NCBI RefSeq assembly: GCF_002394865.1
Contig: NZ_DGUZ01000010.1
Coordinates: 132,832 to 166,091 of the forward strand
Source: Fibrobacter sp. UBA4297
GTDB taxonomy: Bacteria > Fibrobacterota > Fibrobacteria > Fibrobacterales > Fibrobacteraceae
DNA length: 33,260 nt
Direction of reading: 5' to 3'
The translations under genes and the position numbers were made by a program. Shown here one piece after another: positions 1 through 7,960 of the stretch. The notes under the pieces were generated by a model. That model was given only the letters and a program-made list of their open reading frames with translations. It was not told the DNA's origin and searched no databases. Every line of letters begins with the position of its first letter. The first letter of the stretch is position 1.

Positions 1-50
1 CTTGACGGGGACGAGCGGGCTTCTCCTTTTTATACGAGATGCGCGCGTTT

Positions 51-1163
51 TTATACCGCGATTTTGAAATCGTTTAGGGTTGTGCGGCGGCGGAGTTTGC
101 CTTGCTGCTGCAACCGCTCAACAAGGATGCTTGGGCGTACGTGGAATACGCCAGAAAAATGCTCGATGCAACGGCGTTCGTTAAAGCGTCCACAGCAGAT
201 GAGTTCGCATTCTTCGGCTTCGGAGAGGAGAAGGTCTTGTGCAAAATGAGAGGCCTCGAGTTCAAAAATTTCTTCGGGGCGAGCTGCGAGCAATTCAAGT
301 GTTTTGGCTGTTTTTGCGGAATGCGAGAGTGCGGGTTGCGAGTTTGTTTGTGACGCTGTCGTGAACGGCGTCGCGAGTGCTGGCGAGAATGCGCCAAGTT
401 GCAGGCATGTGGTGTGCTTTGGGTGTAATAGCATGTGCCCGACGGCATGGAACAAAGCTTCCAGAAATTTGGAATCGTCCATCTTGGTTGTCGGGAATTG
501 GATGACGGGGCGAGAACCTCTCCAGTAGAAAGCGCAAATGGGTGTGGGTGCCGTGAGGAACGGTTCTACTTCAATGTATTCAATGCCGTTGTTGCGGAGA
601 ACTTCGCGAACTGTCGTGCGCAAGTTTTGTCTGTGAAGATAAACGTTCTTGCGTAAAAATTTTAGGTTGGCAATGATGGCGTTGCGGTCTGGCGTGAAAT
701 CTGTTGCCAGTCGCTTGACCTCGCGTTCTCCGAGGCGAATCCAAGCGGCGTATGTTTGCGGGTTTGCGGATTGCAGTGTGGTGCTGTAGAAGTTTTCGAA
801 TCCGGCGATGCTCCCGATTTGCATGAACTTGAACACGGCGCGAACAAGTTCTACGTCTTTTACGTTCTCAGGTATGTGGCACATCTTTTGCAATGTGCGT
901 ATTGGGAATTTGCGAACCCACATCAAAATGTTATTGAATTCTTTTTTGCTTTTAAGGAATGCTGGGAGTTCGGAGTGGTTGTCGAGAGCGTTGTCGGAGG
1001 TGCATTCGGAATCACTACCGAAGGCAAGCTGGAATGCGACTTTTGCTTCGTCGCGATTGCTTTCCATGAGGCTGCTGCGGGAACAGCCAAGACGGCGCAA
1101 AAGTTCGTCTTGCGTGATGTGCTCCCGTTTTTGAAGTTGCTTAATGGATTCTTTCAAGCTCAT
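51..1163 (-). CDS. HTH / ImmA-IrrE-like regulator with degenerate metalloprotease motif
   Basis: Predicted cytoplasmic DNA-binding regulator of 370 residues. Residues 5-35 form an XRE-like helix-turn-helix (ITQDELLRRLGCSRSSL). The C-terminal half resembles the ImmA/IrrE domain of HigA-type antidote proteins: a WRGSRPVIQFP strand, then LFHAVGHMLLH at residues 237-247. Active family members carry HExxH. Here residue 240 is alanine (H239-A-V-G-H243), so zinc-dependent proteolysis is doubtful although both histidines remain. I chose the second possible ATG because the upstream extension would run into the neighbouring gene's end and the promoter-like sequence. There is no Shine-Dalgarno. No HigB-like toxin lies beside it; the upstream neighbour is an esterase. 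Family call inferred from motifs. Confidence 0.75.
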   Translation of the reverse strand: MSLKESIKQLQKREHITQDELLRRLGCSRSSLMESNRDEAKVAFQLAFGSDSECTSDNALDNHSELPAFLKSKKEFNNILMWVRKFPIRTLQKMCHIPENVKDVELVRAVFKFMQIGSIAGFENFYSTTLQSANPQTYAAWIRLGEREVKRLATDFTPDRNAIIANLKFLRKNVYLHRQNLRTTVREVLRNNGIEYIEVEPFLTAPTPICAFYWRGSRPVIQFPTTKMDDSKFLEALFHAVGHMLLHPKHTTCLQLGAFSPALATPFTTASQTNSQPALSHSAKTAKTLELLAARPEEIFELEASHFAQDLLLSEAEECELICCGRFNERRCIEHFSGVFHVRPSILVERLQQQGKLRRRTTLNDFKIAV

Positions 1164-1169
1164 GGTTTT

Positions 1170-1199
1170 AAAATAAATAATTAACGTGTTAGGTGTCAA
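1170..1199 (-). promoter_or_regulatory. Candidate leaderless promoter with inverted-repeat operator
   Basis: Read on the minus strand, a perfect -35 box TTGACA (1194-1199) is followed by an 18-bp spacer and TATTTT (1170-1175). Transcription would start at about the A of the ATG (1163), which fits the absence of a ribosome-binding site. The spacer holds an inverted repeat, TAAC-AC-GTTA (1182-1191), a plausible site for autoregulation by the HTH protein. The -10 match is only moderate. Confidence 0.35.
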
Positions 1200-1201
1200 A
1201 T

Positions 1202-2416
1202 TTATTTCAACAATTCTTCGGGGACGCATTCTGCCATTGCTTCGTAGGCTTTAGCGCTCGGGTGCAAATGGTCGCCCGAATCGAACCCGTTGCTGAACTG
1301 TTTCGGGTTGTCGTGACCGCGGACTGCCTTGTCAAAATCGACGCAGCCGTCAAAATCGGGGGCGGTGCGGAGCCATTCGTTGAACGCCGTGCGGATGATG
1401 TCGCGGTTTTCGTTGTAGGTGCGCCAGCCGTAAATCGGGAGGAGCGTGCCGCTGTAAATCTTGAGCCCGAGCTTGCGCGCATGCGTAATGTAAAGCGAAC
1501 GCACGCCGTTGATGAGGTCGTCGGCCGTAGGCATGTCGCTCCAGGGGCGGAACTTGTTGACTTCTACGCCGACAGGGTGAATGATGTCGTTGATGCCGTG
1601 CTGCACGATGACAGCGCGTGCGCCTGCCACGTTCATTTCGATGGGGAAACGCGTGGCGCCTTTGAGGCCGTAGGCGGCGTAGGTGATGCAACTGTATTCG
1701 CGGAGAATGCGCGTGCCGCTTACTGCGCGACGGATAATCGAAACGTTGTTGAAGCCTTCGCGTGCACAACGCAGCGTGAGATAATCGGGCCAGTCCTGCG
1801 CTGTAATGGAATCGCCGAAACACACCAGCGCGAAGTTCTTTTCTTCGGTGAAAATGTCGATGGTGTTGAGGAAATAAATCCAGTTCGTTTTGCGCGTTAA
1901 GTCGTCAGGAAGTGTTGCGGACTTTGCGAAATTGCCGTAGCTGTACTTGCCGCCCGAAAGCGGGCCCGTGATGGCCGTGCCTGCGTTCATCTGCGTGAAG
2001 TCCGCGAAGTACAGGCTTACATCGAATGTTTCGCCTGCGGTCACGTCGAATGGTATTTCGTCACTCAAGATTTCTTCACCTGCGGGGATTGCGGCAGAAG
2101 TTTTTCCACCGAAAGTAATTGCTGTAGGCGCGTACTCAATGTTGCTTGATGCATTGGCGAACTGCTCGCGGGATTTGGCGGAATGCTGCGAGGACTGCGC
2201 GGAGCTCGCCGGGGAATGTGCGACATATGCTTCGGAAATTGTCACGGGTTCCGTGCCGGTGAGGTTCGAAAAATGGAACCGCAACTTGTTCCCCGAAAAG
2301 CACGCGCGAATCGGGTAACGCAGCGTCAAGTCTTTGGCGTAAGTCGCTTCTTTGCGGTCTGTGATAGAGGTGGCGTTTCCCCAGCAGGCAACCCATTTCG
2401 AAAATTTCTCTGGCAT
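1202..2416 (-). CDS. SGNH/GDSL-family hydrolase (probable esterase)
   Basis: Serine esterase or acylhydrolase of 404 residues. The N-terminal half is a beta-rich accessory region. The SGNH core starts near residue 195 with block I FGDSITAQDW (nucleophile Ser203), continues with block III GIND (274-277) and ends with block V DHLHP (Asp382, His385). No signal peptide is visible, so the product looks cytoplasmic. The start at 2416 has GGAG five bases upstream; an earlier in-frame start at 2446 lacks this. In fibre-degrading bacteria such enzymes often deacetylate plant polysaccharides or oligosaccharides, but the substrate here cannot be read from sequence. It lies 51 bp from the antiporter gene upstream and may share its transcript. 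Confidence 0.85.
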   Translation of the reverse strand: MPEKFSKWVACWGNATSITDRKEATYAKDLTLRYPIRACFSGNKLRFHFSNLTGTEPVTISEAYVAHSPASSAQSSQHSAKSREQFANASSNIEYAPTAITFGGKTSAAIPAGEEILSDEIPFDVTAGETFDVSLYFADFTQMNAGTAITGPLSGGKYSYGNFAKSATLPDDLTRKTNWIYFLNTIDIFTEEKNFALVCFGDSITAQDWPDYLTLRCAREGFNNVSIIRRAVSGTRILREYSCITYAAYGLKGATRFPIEMNVAGARAVIVQHGINDIIHPVGVEVNKFRPWSDMPTADDLINGVRSLYITHARKLGLKIYSGTLLPIYGWRTYNENRDIIRTAFNEWLRTAPDFDGCVDFDKAVRGHDNPKQFSNGFDSGDHLHPSAKAYEAMAECVPEELLK

Positions 2417-2467
2417 ATTGACTCCGCGAATGATTGCAACAGACAAAAATAGAAAAATGTAAATCCG

Positions 2468-3904
2468 CTATACCAGTCGGCAAATCGGCAGCAGATACAA
2501 GAAGCATGCGCACAGCACGGAACTGGCAGGGGCATTGGCCGCTGCAAGCACCATCGCCGTCGCAACCGACCACGGCACAAGCGCAATCACCGTCACCGCC
2601 GTATCATAAAGATCAAGTGCGTGGGATTTATCCTTGACGATTGCGTTTGGCTTATCGCCAGGTTTAACTGTGTCGCAAAATTTTTTAGCGCCCGAAGCAG
2701 AATTCGTGTCAAGATTTTCCGTGAGTTGGTGAGTCAGAATGATGGTGAGCGTCTGGTTGCAAACAACGCAGGCCGTAACGCAAGAAGCCACGAGCGTCGC
2801 ACAAAAAGAGTTTGTCTTGGTCGCGATTTTTTCAACCGCTGATTTTAGGGGCGCAAGCATTCCGGTCTCCTTGAAAATCCCCGCATAGCAACCCGCAATA
2901 ACCACGATCCAGAATACATTCAGCATCGAAAGAAGTCCGCCGCCATTGATCATCGGCGCAAGTTCCGGAGTGTGGGCGTGGAATCCAAAAACAACTGCTC
3001 GCAATACATCGGCAAGGGAACGGTTTTCAACAACGAGGGCGAACGGCAACGCCGCGAGAGCGCTCAGGAGCAACACCCGCGAAGACCGCACCCGGAGTAC
3101 GGATAAAATAACCATCAAAACCGCAGGGAAAATGCACCACGGCGAAAGACTGAATTCCTTTGCGAAAAGCGCTCGCACCGGTTCCGCCGAAAAATTGCCC
3201 GCAACATCGCTTGCCACGCTTAAACTCCCCGCAGCATTAACGCCGCTTGCGTAAGTCAAGCCGCCCGCCACCCCGCTTAAATCATTCGCGAAACCGCCGA
3301 GACCAACAACCAGATAAATCGCGCAACTCAAAAGCAGCGGGAGCCAAGTGGTTTTCAGCATCCGCCGCACATTCGCGTAAATATCCGTATTCGTGATGTT
3401 CGTCGTCAAAAGCGCCATCGAAGAAATCGGCGAAATCCTGTTCCCGAAATAGGCCCCCGCCAAAATGGCGCCGCCCACCCAACAAGGCGACACACCGAGC
3501 GCATTCCCCGCCGTCGCGCAAACCACCCCCACCGTTGCCGCCGTACCAAGCGCAGTCCCCGTCAAGAGCGACATGGCGCAATTCAGCAGGAATACCGCAA
3601 GCAAGAAACCGCTCCCGTGAATAAACTTCACCGAATGCACCACCAACAGCGGGATTACACCACCCGCCCGCCACAAGGCCGTCAACAGCCCGAGCAGCAC
3701 AAACAAAATAAGAATCCCCTTCGCCGTGACAATGCCTCGCCCACACATGGCAAGCACACGCCGCGCCCCATGCCCCCGCACCAGCGCATAACCTACAAAA
3801 AGCGCAAGCCCCGCCAGCATGGCAAACACCAGCTTCACCTTGAAGGCAAACGCCGCCACCAAGACTGCTACGAACAAAAGAAGTGTACAAAGCTCAAGAA
3901 ACAT
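2468..3904 (-). CDS. NhaC-family Na+/H+ antiporter
   Basis: Inner-membrane transporter of 478 residues, with about 11-12 hydrophobic segments starting from residue 3. The core motif GAILAGAYFGNRISPISS, around residues 145-162, is typical of the NhaC / Na+:H+ antiporter superfamily, as is the paired repeat of long hydrophobic helices. The likely role is sodium or organic-ion exchange against protons. Family membership does not fix the substrate, because NhaC relatives include malate/lactate and arginine/ornithine exchangers. It is divergent from the helicase gene at 4020. No clear Shine-Dalgarno precedes the ATG. The esterase follows in the same direction. Confidence 0.8.
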   Translation of the reverse strand: MFLELCTLLLFVAVLVAAFAFKVKLVFAMLAGLALFVGYALVRGHGARRVLAMCGRGIVTAKGILILFVLLGLLTALWRAGGVIPLLVVHSVKFIHGSGFLLAVFLLNCAMSLLTGTALGTAATVGVVCATAGNALGVSPCWVGGAILAGAYFGNRISPISSMALLTTNITNTDIYANVRRMLKTTWLPLLLSCAIYLVVGLGGFANDLSGVAGGLTYASGVNAAGSLSVASDVAGNFSAEPVRALFAKEFSLSPWCIFPAVLMVILSVLRVRSSRVLLLSALAALPFALVVENRSLADVLRAVVFGFHAHTPELAPMINGGGLLSMLNVFWIVVIAGCYAGIFKETGMLAPLKSAVEKIATKTNSFCATLVASCVTACVVCNQTLTIILTHQLTENLDTNSASGAKKFCDTVKPGDKPNAIVKDKSHALDLYDTAVTVIALVPWSVATAMVLAAANAPASSVLCACFLYLLPICRLV

Positions 3905-3929
3905 GGAGAGGTAAATTTAGATTTAAAAA

Positions 3930-3965
3930 TTGCACTTTTCCATAAAATCAAGTTTGCACTTATCC
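3930..3965 (+). repeat. 12-bp direct repeat upstream of the island
   Basis: TTGCACTTTTCC (3930-3941) and TTGCACTTATCC (3954-3965) differ at one base and are spaced 24 bp apart start to start. The second copy contains the proposed -35 box of the helicase promoter, so the pair could be an operator. Confidence 0.45.
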
Positions 3966-3982
3966 CTATAATAGGCTATATT
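3954..3982 (+). promoter_or_regulatory. Sigma70-like promoter of the defence operon
   Basis: TTGCAC (3954-3959), a 17-bp spacer and TATATT (3977-3982) lie about 38 bp before the helicase ATG. This is one of the best promoter matches in the window and marks the likely start of the island's main transcript. Confidence 0.6.
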
Positions 3983-4019
3983 CTTTTATGTACCGTGCCA
4001 AGCGGTGGTTAATTTTTAT

Positions 4020-7000
4020 ATGGAACAGTGCTTTTTTAATAATATGTCCGAGAAGGTCGTGGATGACCTTCGTAAAACGGTCGTTCCTGGTTCCCGCTTG
4101 TCTATTGCTGCAGCAAGCTTTTCCCTATACGCTTTTGAGACATTGAAAGATGAACTTTGGAAAATTGATTCTTTACGGTTCATTTTTACTTCAAGGACAT
4201 TTGTCAAGAAACAGGTTTCAAAAGAAAGTAGAGAATTTGACATCTCCCGTAACGCACGAGAACAAGCACTCAACGAGGAACAGTCTGCCCGCGAGCGTTC
4301 GCTGTTCGGTAGCGAATTTGAATTGAAGTTGCGTAACCAGCTAAACCAGAAGGCGATTGCGGTGGAGTGCGCGGAATGGATCCGTCAGAAGGTAAAGTTC
4401 CGGACGAATGTTACCGACTTGAATTTTCAAACATTCATGCATGTAAAGCAACCCGACGATGACGCACTTTATACGCCGTTCAACGAGTTTTCGGCGGTGG
4501 GCCTTGGTGTAGAAAAAGGCAACAACATTTCCAATTTTAGCATGAGGGTTTCGGCGCCTCTTTCAAATGACTATATCAACAAGTTTAACGAATGTTGGTT
4601 TGACGAATCGCAGTTTGAAGAAGTGACCCAGGCGGTCATGGATAGCATCGCTACGGTCTATAAAGAAAATTCTCCCGACTTCATTTACTTTGTAACGCTC
4701 TACAATATTTTCCATGAATTCTTGAACGACATTAGCGAAGATGTTTTGCCGAATTCGGCGACGGGTTTTAAGGAAAGCGCTATTTGGCAAAAGCTTTACA
4801 ACTTCCAGAAAGATGCGGCGCTTGCTATCATCAACAAATTGGAAAAATACAACGGTTGCATTCTCGCTGATAGCGTGGGTCTCGGCAAGACTTTCACTGC
4901 ACTTGCGGTGGTCAAGTATTACGAGAATCGCAACAAGAATGTGCTGGTGCTTTGCCCCAAGAAGTTGAACAACAACTGGATGACCTTCAAGAACAACCAG
5001 ACAAACAACCCGCTTGTTACGGACCGCTTCCGTTACGACGTGCTGTATCATTCGGATCTCTCGCGCGATTCGGGGAGCACGAATGGCCTTGACTTGAGCC
5101 GCATTATTTGGAGCAATTACGACCTTGTGGTGATTGATGAATCCCATAATTTCCGTAATGGCGGCACAGCGACGGGCGAGGATTTTTCGGTTCATGATTT
5201 TGACGACGATGTCGATCGCAAGGAAAATCGTTACCAGCGCTTGTTGAATCAGGTCATTCGCAAAGGCGTGAAAACGAAAGTGCTGATGCTTTCGGCAACG
5301 CCGGTGAATAATCGCTTTAACGATTTGAAGAATCAGTTGCGTTTGGCTTACGAAGACGATTCGGAAAAGATGGATTCTCTGCTGAATTTGAATAACGGCA
5401 TTGATTCTATTTTCAAACAGGCGCAGAGTGCTTACAATGCGTGGGCAAAACTCCCTGCTTCTCAGCGAACAACGCAGGCTCTTCTGGATACTTTGAATTT
5501 TGATTTTTTCGAGCTGCTTGATTCGGTGACGATTGCGCGTTCCCGCAAGCATATCGAAAAATTTTACGACATCAATGAAGTGGGTAAGTTTCCAGAGCGT
5601 TTGCCACCGATCTCGGAGTCTCCCGAGTTGACGGATTTGGTGGGGATTTCGTTCGATAGCATTTACTTGCTATTGAGCCAGTTGCAGATGAGCGTTTATA
5701 GTCCGGCGAGATTTGTGCATCGTAGCCGCCTTGAAAACTACATTGATAGTTCTGAAGAAAAGGATTTACTTTATGGTCGTGAACTAGGTATTCGAAAACT
5801 CATGAGCATCAATATGCTCAAGCGTTTGGAAAGTTCCGTCTATTCGTTCAAGCTGACATTGAACCGTTATTGTGAACTGGTTCAAAAAACAGTTGACAAG
5901 ATTGAGAGGTACAAGAAGAGTATTGATGCTGGCAATGCGACTGCGGATGCAGATGCTATTTACGATATCGATTGCGCGGCCCTGGAAGATGACGAATTTA
6001 CCGTCGGCAAGGATGTACACTTCAATTTGGCCGATATGGATTACATTGGTTGGCTGAATGAACTCCGTCAAGAATTAAATGTACTTGCTCAATTGCAAAA
6101 AACGATTGAACAGCTTTCTCCTGAACATGATGCAAAACTTCAGACGCTTTATGACCGAATTTGCAACAAGATAGAAGCCCCAATCAATTCTGGGAATAAG
6201 AAGATAATTTTGTTTACTGCATTTGCCGATACTGCGAAATACCTTTATGAACAGCTCTCTGCGAGATTGAACAAAGAGTATGGAATATATACGGCTTTGG
6301 TGACGGGCGATATGGATGGCCGTACGAACCTCCCGAATTTGCGAGCCGATTACGATATGGTTCTGACGTATTTTTCGCCGCAGTCCAAGGAACGCCATTT
6401 GCTCAGGAACGTTGTTCCAGGCGATATCGACTTGCTGATTGCGACGGACTGCATTAGCGAAGGCCAGAACTTGCAGGATTGCGATTACCTAATCAATTAC
6501 GATATCCACTGGAACCCGGTGCGCATTATCCAGCGCTTTGGCCGTATAGACCGTATCGGCAGCAAGAATGCAAAAATCCAGCTGGTGAACTTTTGGCCCA
6601 ACGTGAGCCTCGATGAATACATCAACTTGAAATCTCGTGTGGTCGCCCGCATGAAAATTTCGGTGATGACCGCGACCGGCGACGACAACCCCATCAGCGC
6701 CGAAGAGAAGGGCGACTTGGAATACCGCAAAGAACAACTGCGCAAGTTGAAAGAAGACGTAGTTGACCTTGAAGACATGAAGGGCGGCGTGAATATCGTG
6801 GATTTGGGCTTGAACGATTTTCGCATGGACTTGCTGCAATATCGTGAAACCCATCAAGAAGTTGAAAATGCACCCACGGGAATTTATGCGCTCGTGCATG
6901 CCGACGAAACAGGCGAATTGCCGCCCGGCGTGATTTACATTTTGCGCAACCGCAACAACGCCGTGAATATCCGCAGCAAGAATCGCTTGCACCCCTTCTA

Positions 7001-7322
7001 CATGGTTTACTTGAAACAAGACGGCAGCGTCGTTTGCAACCATCTTTCGCCGAAAAAGATTCTTGACCTGATGCGCCACGCCTGCCGCGGGCTTGCCTCG
7101 CCCGACATTGCACTTTGCAAGGCCTTCAACAAGGAAACTGCGGACGGTCGCAAGATGGGCAAGTACAGCGACCTTTTGCAGCAGGCAATCGCCTCGATTA
7201 TCGAAGTCAAGGAAGAATCCGATATCGACAGCCTCTTTGGAGAAGGCGAGACCACCGCACTCACCGGCGAAATCCGCGGCTTGGACGATTTTGAACTCGT
7301 GACATTCCTGGTGGTAAAATGA
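4020..7322 (+). CDS. PLD-like domain / SNF2-family helicase
   Basis: A 1100-residue DNA translocase. Residues 1-200 look like a phospholipase D-type nuclease fold with a surviving HxK (H141-V-K143) and a downstream DALYTPFNEFSAVGLG stretch in place of the usual SSNFT; a second HKD is not evident. The SNF2/SF2 motor carries motif I VGLGKT (near Lys292), DESH (near 373), SATPVNNRF (near 424), motif V TDCISEGQNLQDCD and motif VI QRFGRIDRIGS (near 838-848). It overlaps the DUF4391 gene by ATGA, so the two are translationally coupled. A GTG at 4005 is an alternative start; I prefer the ATG at 4020. Such helicases recur beside DUF4391 and type III-like mod/res genes (my recollection of the family context). 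The likely role is remodelling or degrading invading DNA. Confidence 0.88.
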   Translation: MEQCFFNNMSEKVVDDLRKTVVPGSRLSIAAASFSLYAFETLKDELWKIDSLRFIFTSRTFVKKQVSKESREFDISRNAREQALNEEQSARERSLFGSEFELKLRNQLNQKAIAVECAEWIRQKVKFRTNVTDLNFQTFMHVKQPDDDALYTPFNEFSAVGLGVEKGNNISNFSMRVSAPLSNDYINKFNECWFDESQFEEVTQAVMDSIATVYKENSPDFIYFVTLYNIFHEFLNDISEDVLPNSATGFKESAIWQKLYNFQKDAALAIINKLEKYNGCILADSVGLGKTFTALAVVKYYENRNKNVLVLCPKKLNNNWMTFKNNQTNNPLVTDRFRYDVLYHSDLSRDSGSTNGLDLSRIIWSNYDLVVIDESHNFRNGGTATGEDFSVHDFDDDVDRKENRYQRLLNQVIRKGVKTKVLMLSATPVNNRFNDLKNQLRLAYEDDSEKMDSLLNLNNGIDSIFKQAQSAYNAWAKLPASQRTTQALLDTLNFDFFELLDSVTIARSRKHIEKFYDINEVGKFPERLPPISESPELTDLVGISFDSIYLLLSQLQMSVYSPARFVHRSRLENYIDSSEEKDLLYGRELGIRKLMSINMLKRLESSVYSFKLTLNRYCELVQKTVDKIERYKKSIDAGNATADADAIYDIDCAALEDDEFTVGKDVHFNLADMDYIGWLNELRQELNVLAQLQKTIEQLSPEHDAKLQTLYDRICNKIEAPINSGNKKIILFTAFADTAKYLYEQLSARLNKEYGIYTALVTGDMDGRTNLPNLRADYDMVLTYFSPQSKERHLLRNVVPGDIDLLIATDCISEGQNLQDCDYLINYDIHWNPVRIIQRFGRIDRIGSKNAKIQLVNFWPNVSLDEYINLKSRVVARMKISVMTATGDDNPISAEEKGDLEYRKEQLRKLKEDVVDLEDMKGGVNIVDLGLNDFRMDLLQYRETHQEVENAPTGIYALVHADETGELPPGVIYILRNRNNAVNIRSKNRLHPFYMVYLKQDGSVVCNHLSPKKILDLMRHACRGLASPDIALCKAFNKETADGRKMGKYSDLLQQAIASIIEVKEESDIDSLFGEGETTALTGEIRGLDDFELVTFLVVK

Positions 7323-7960
7323 TAAACCTGCCCTCTTCGACATTCGTGGGCAAGGTGGTGCCCAAGGAAAAGTTCTACAGCAAGTGCGCCGTAAATACGG
7401 CGACCAAGAACCTGTTTGTCAAGTATGTAGAACAGATTGTGTGGCAAAACAAGCTGACTGCGCAGACCATGGCCGCCGAAAAGGGTTTGCTGGTAAACGA
7501 AATCGATGTCTTTGAAGTCAAAATGAAATCGTTCGATTGCCCGCGAAAGTTGTTTGAATTTATTGACCAGAATTTACACCACCACAATGTATTTGTCTTG
7601 ACTTATGACGACAAGGCAAAACTCTTCGTGAACTTCAAGGAAAAAGAGAAGGACGAAGTGTTTTTGGAATCCTTCGAAACATCGTGGAGACCTGCCGACG
7701 AGCCCGTATTTAATTTGTTTGGCAGCAACATGGACGAAATTTACGAATCCATCGTCCGCAGTGCCGCCCCAGATTACGTCATTGCGAGCGAAGCGAAGCA
7801 ATCCAAAACATCATTAAAAGACTATATTATACAAAGTAAACAAAATGCCAAAATCCAAGCCCAAATCGAAAAACTGGAGAAAAAACTCGCCAACGAAAAG
7901 CAGTTTAATCGCCAGGTGGAGATAAGGGCTGAGATTAAGAGCTTGGAAAAGGAACTATGA
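7319..7960 (+). CDS. DUF4391 domain-containing protein
   Basis: A 213-residue cytoplasmic protein of unknown biochemistry. The N-terminal NLPSSTFVGKVVPKEKFY and the following VEQIVWQNKL...TMAAEKG block match the DUF4391 pattern as I know it. The C-terminal 45 residues are a charged coiled coil (KIQAQIEKLEKKLANEK). It starts inside the helicase stop codon and its own stop overlaps the next ATG (7957), so three genes are coupled. DUF4391 proteins are usually sandwiched between an SNF2-type helicase and a Mod methyltransferase, so it is probably a structural subunit of that complex (inference). Around residues 154-162 the protein reads VIASEAKQS, the translation of a dispersed nucleotide repeat inserted in frame. 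Confidence 0.8.
   Translation: MINLPSSTFVGKVVPKEKFYSKCAVNTATKNLFVKYVEQIVWQNKLTAQTMAAEKGLLVNEIDVFEVKMKSFDCPRKLFEFIDQNLHHHNVFVLTYDDKAKLFVNFKEKEKDEVFLESFETSWRPADEPVFNLFGSNMDEIYESIVRSAAPDYVIASEAKQSKTSLKDYIIQSKQNAKIQAQIEKLEKKLANEKQFNRQVEIRAEIKSLEKEL
7778..7804 (+). repeat. Dispersed short repeat embedded in the DUF4391 gene
   Basis: The sequence GTCATTGC-GAGCGAAGC-GAAGCAATCC has the same ends (GTCATTGC ... GAAGCAATC) as the minus strand of the intergenic repeat at 24471-24503. It is read in frame as VIASEAKQS, a signature many genomes show when this repeat family lands in coding DNA. Confidence 0.7.
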
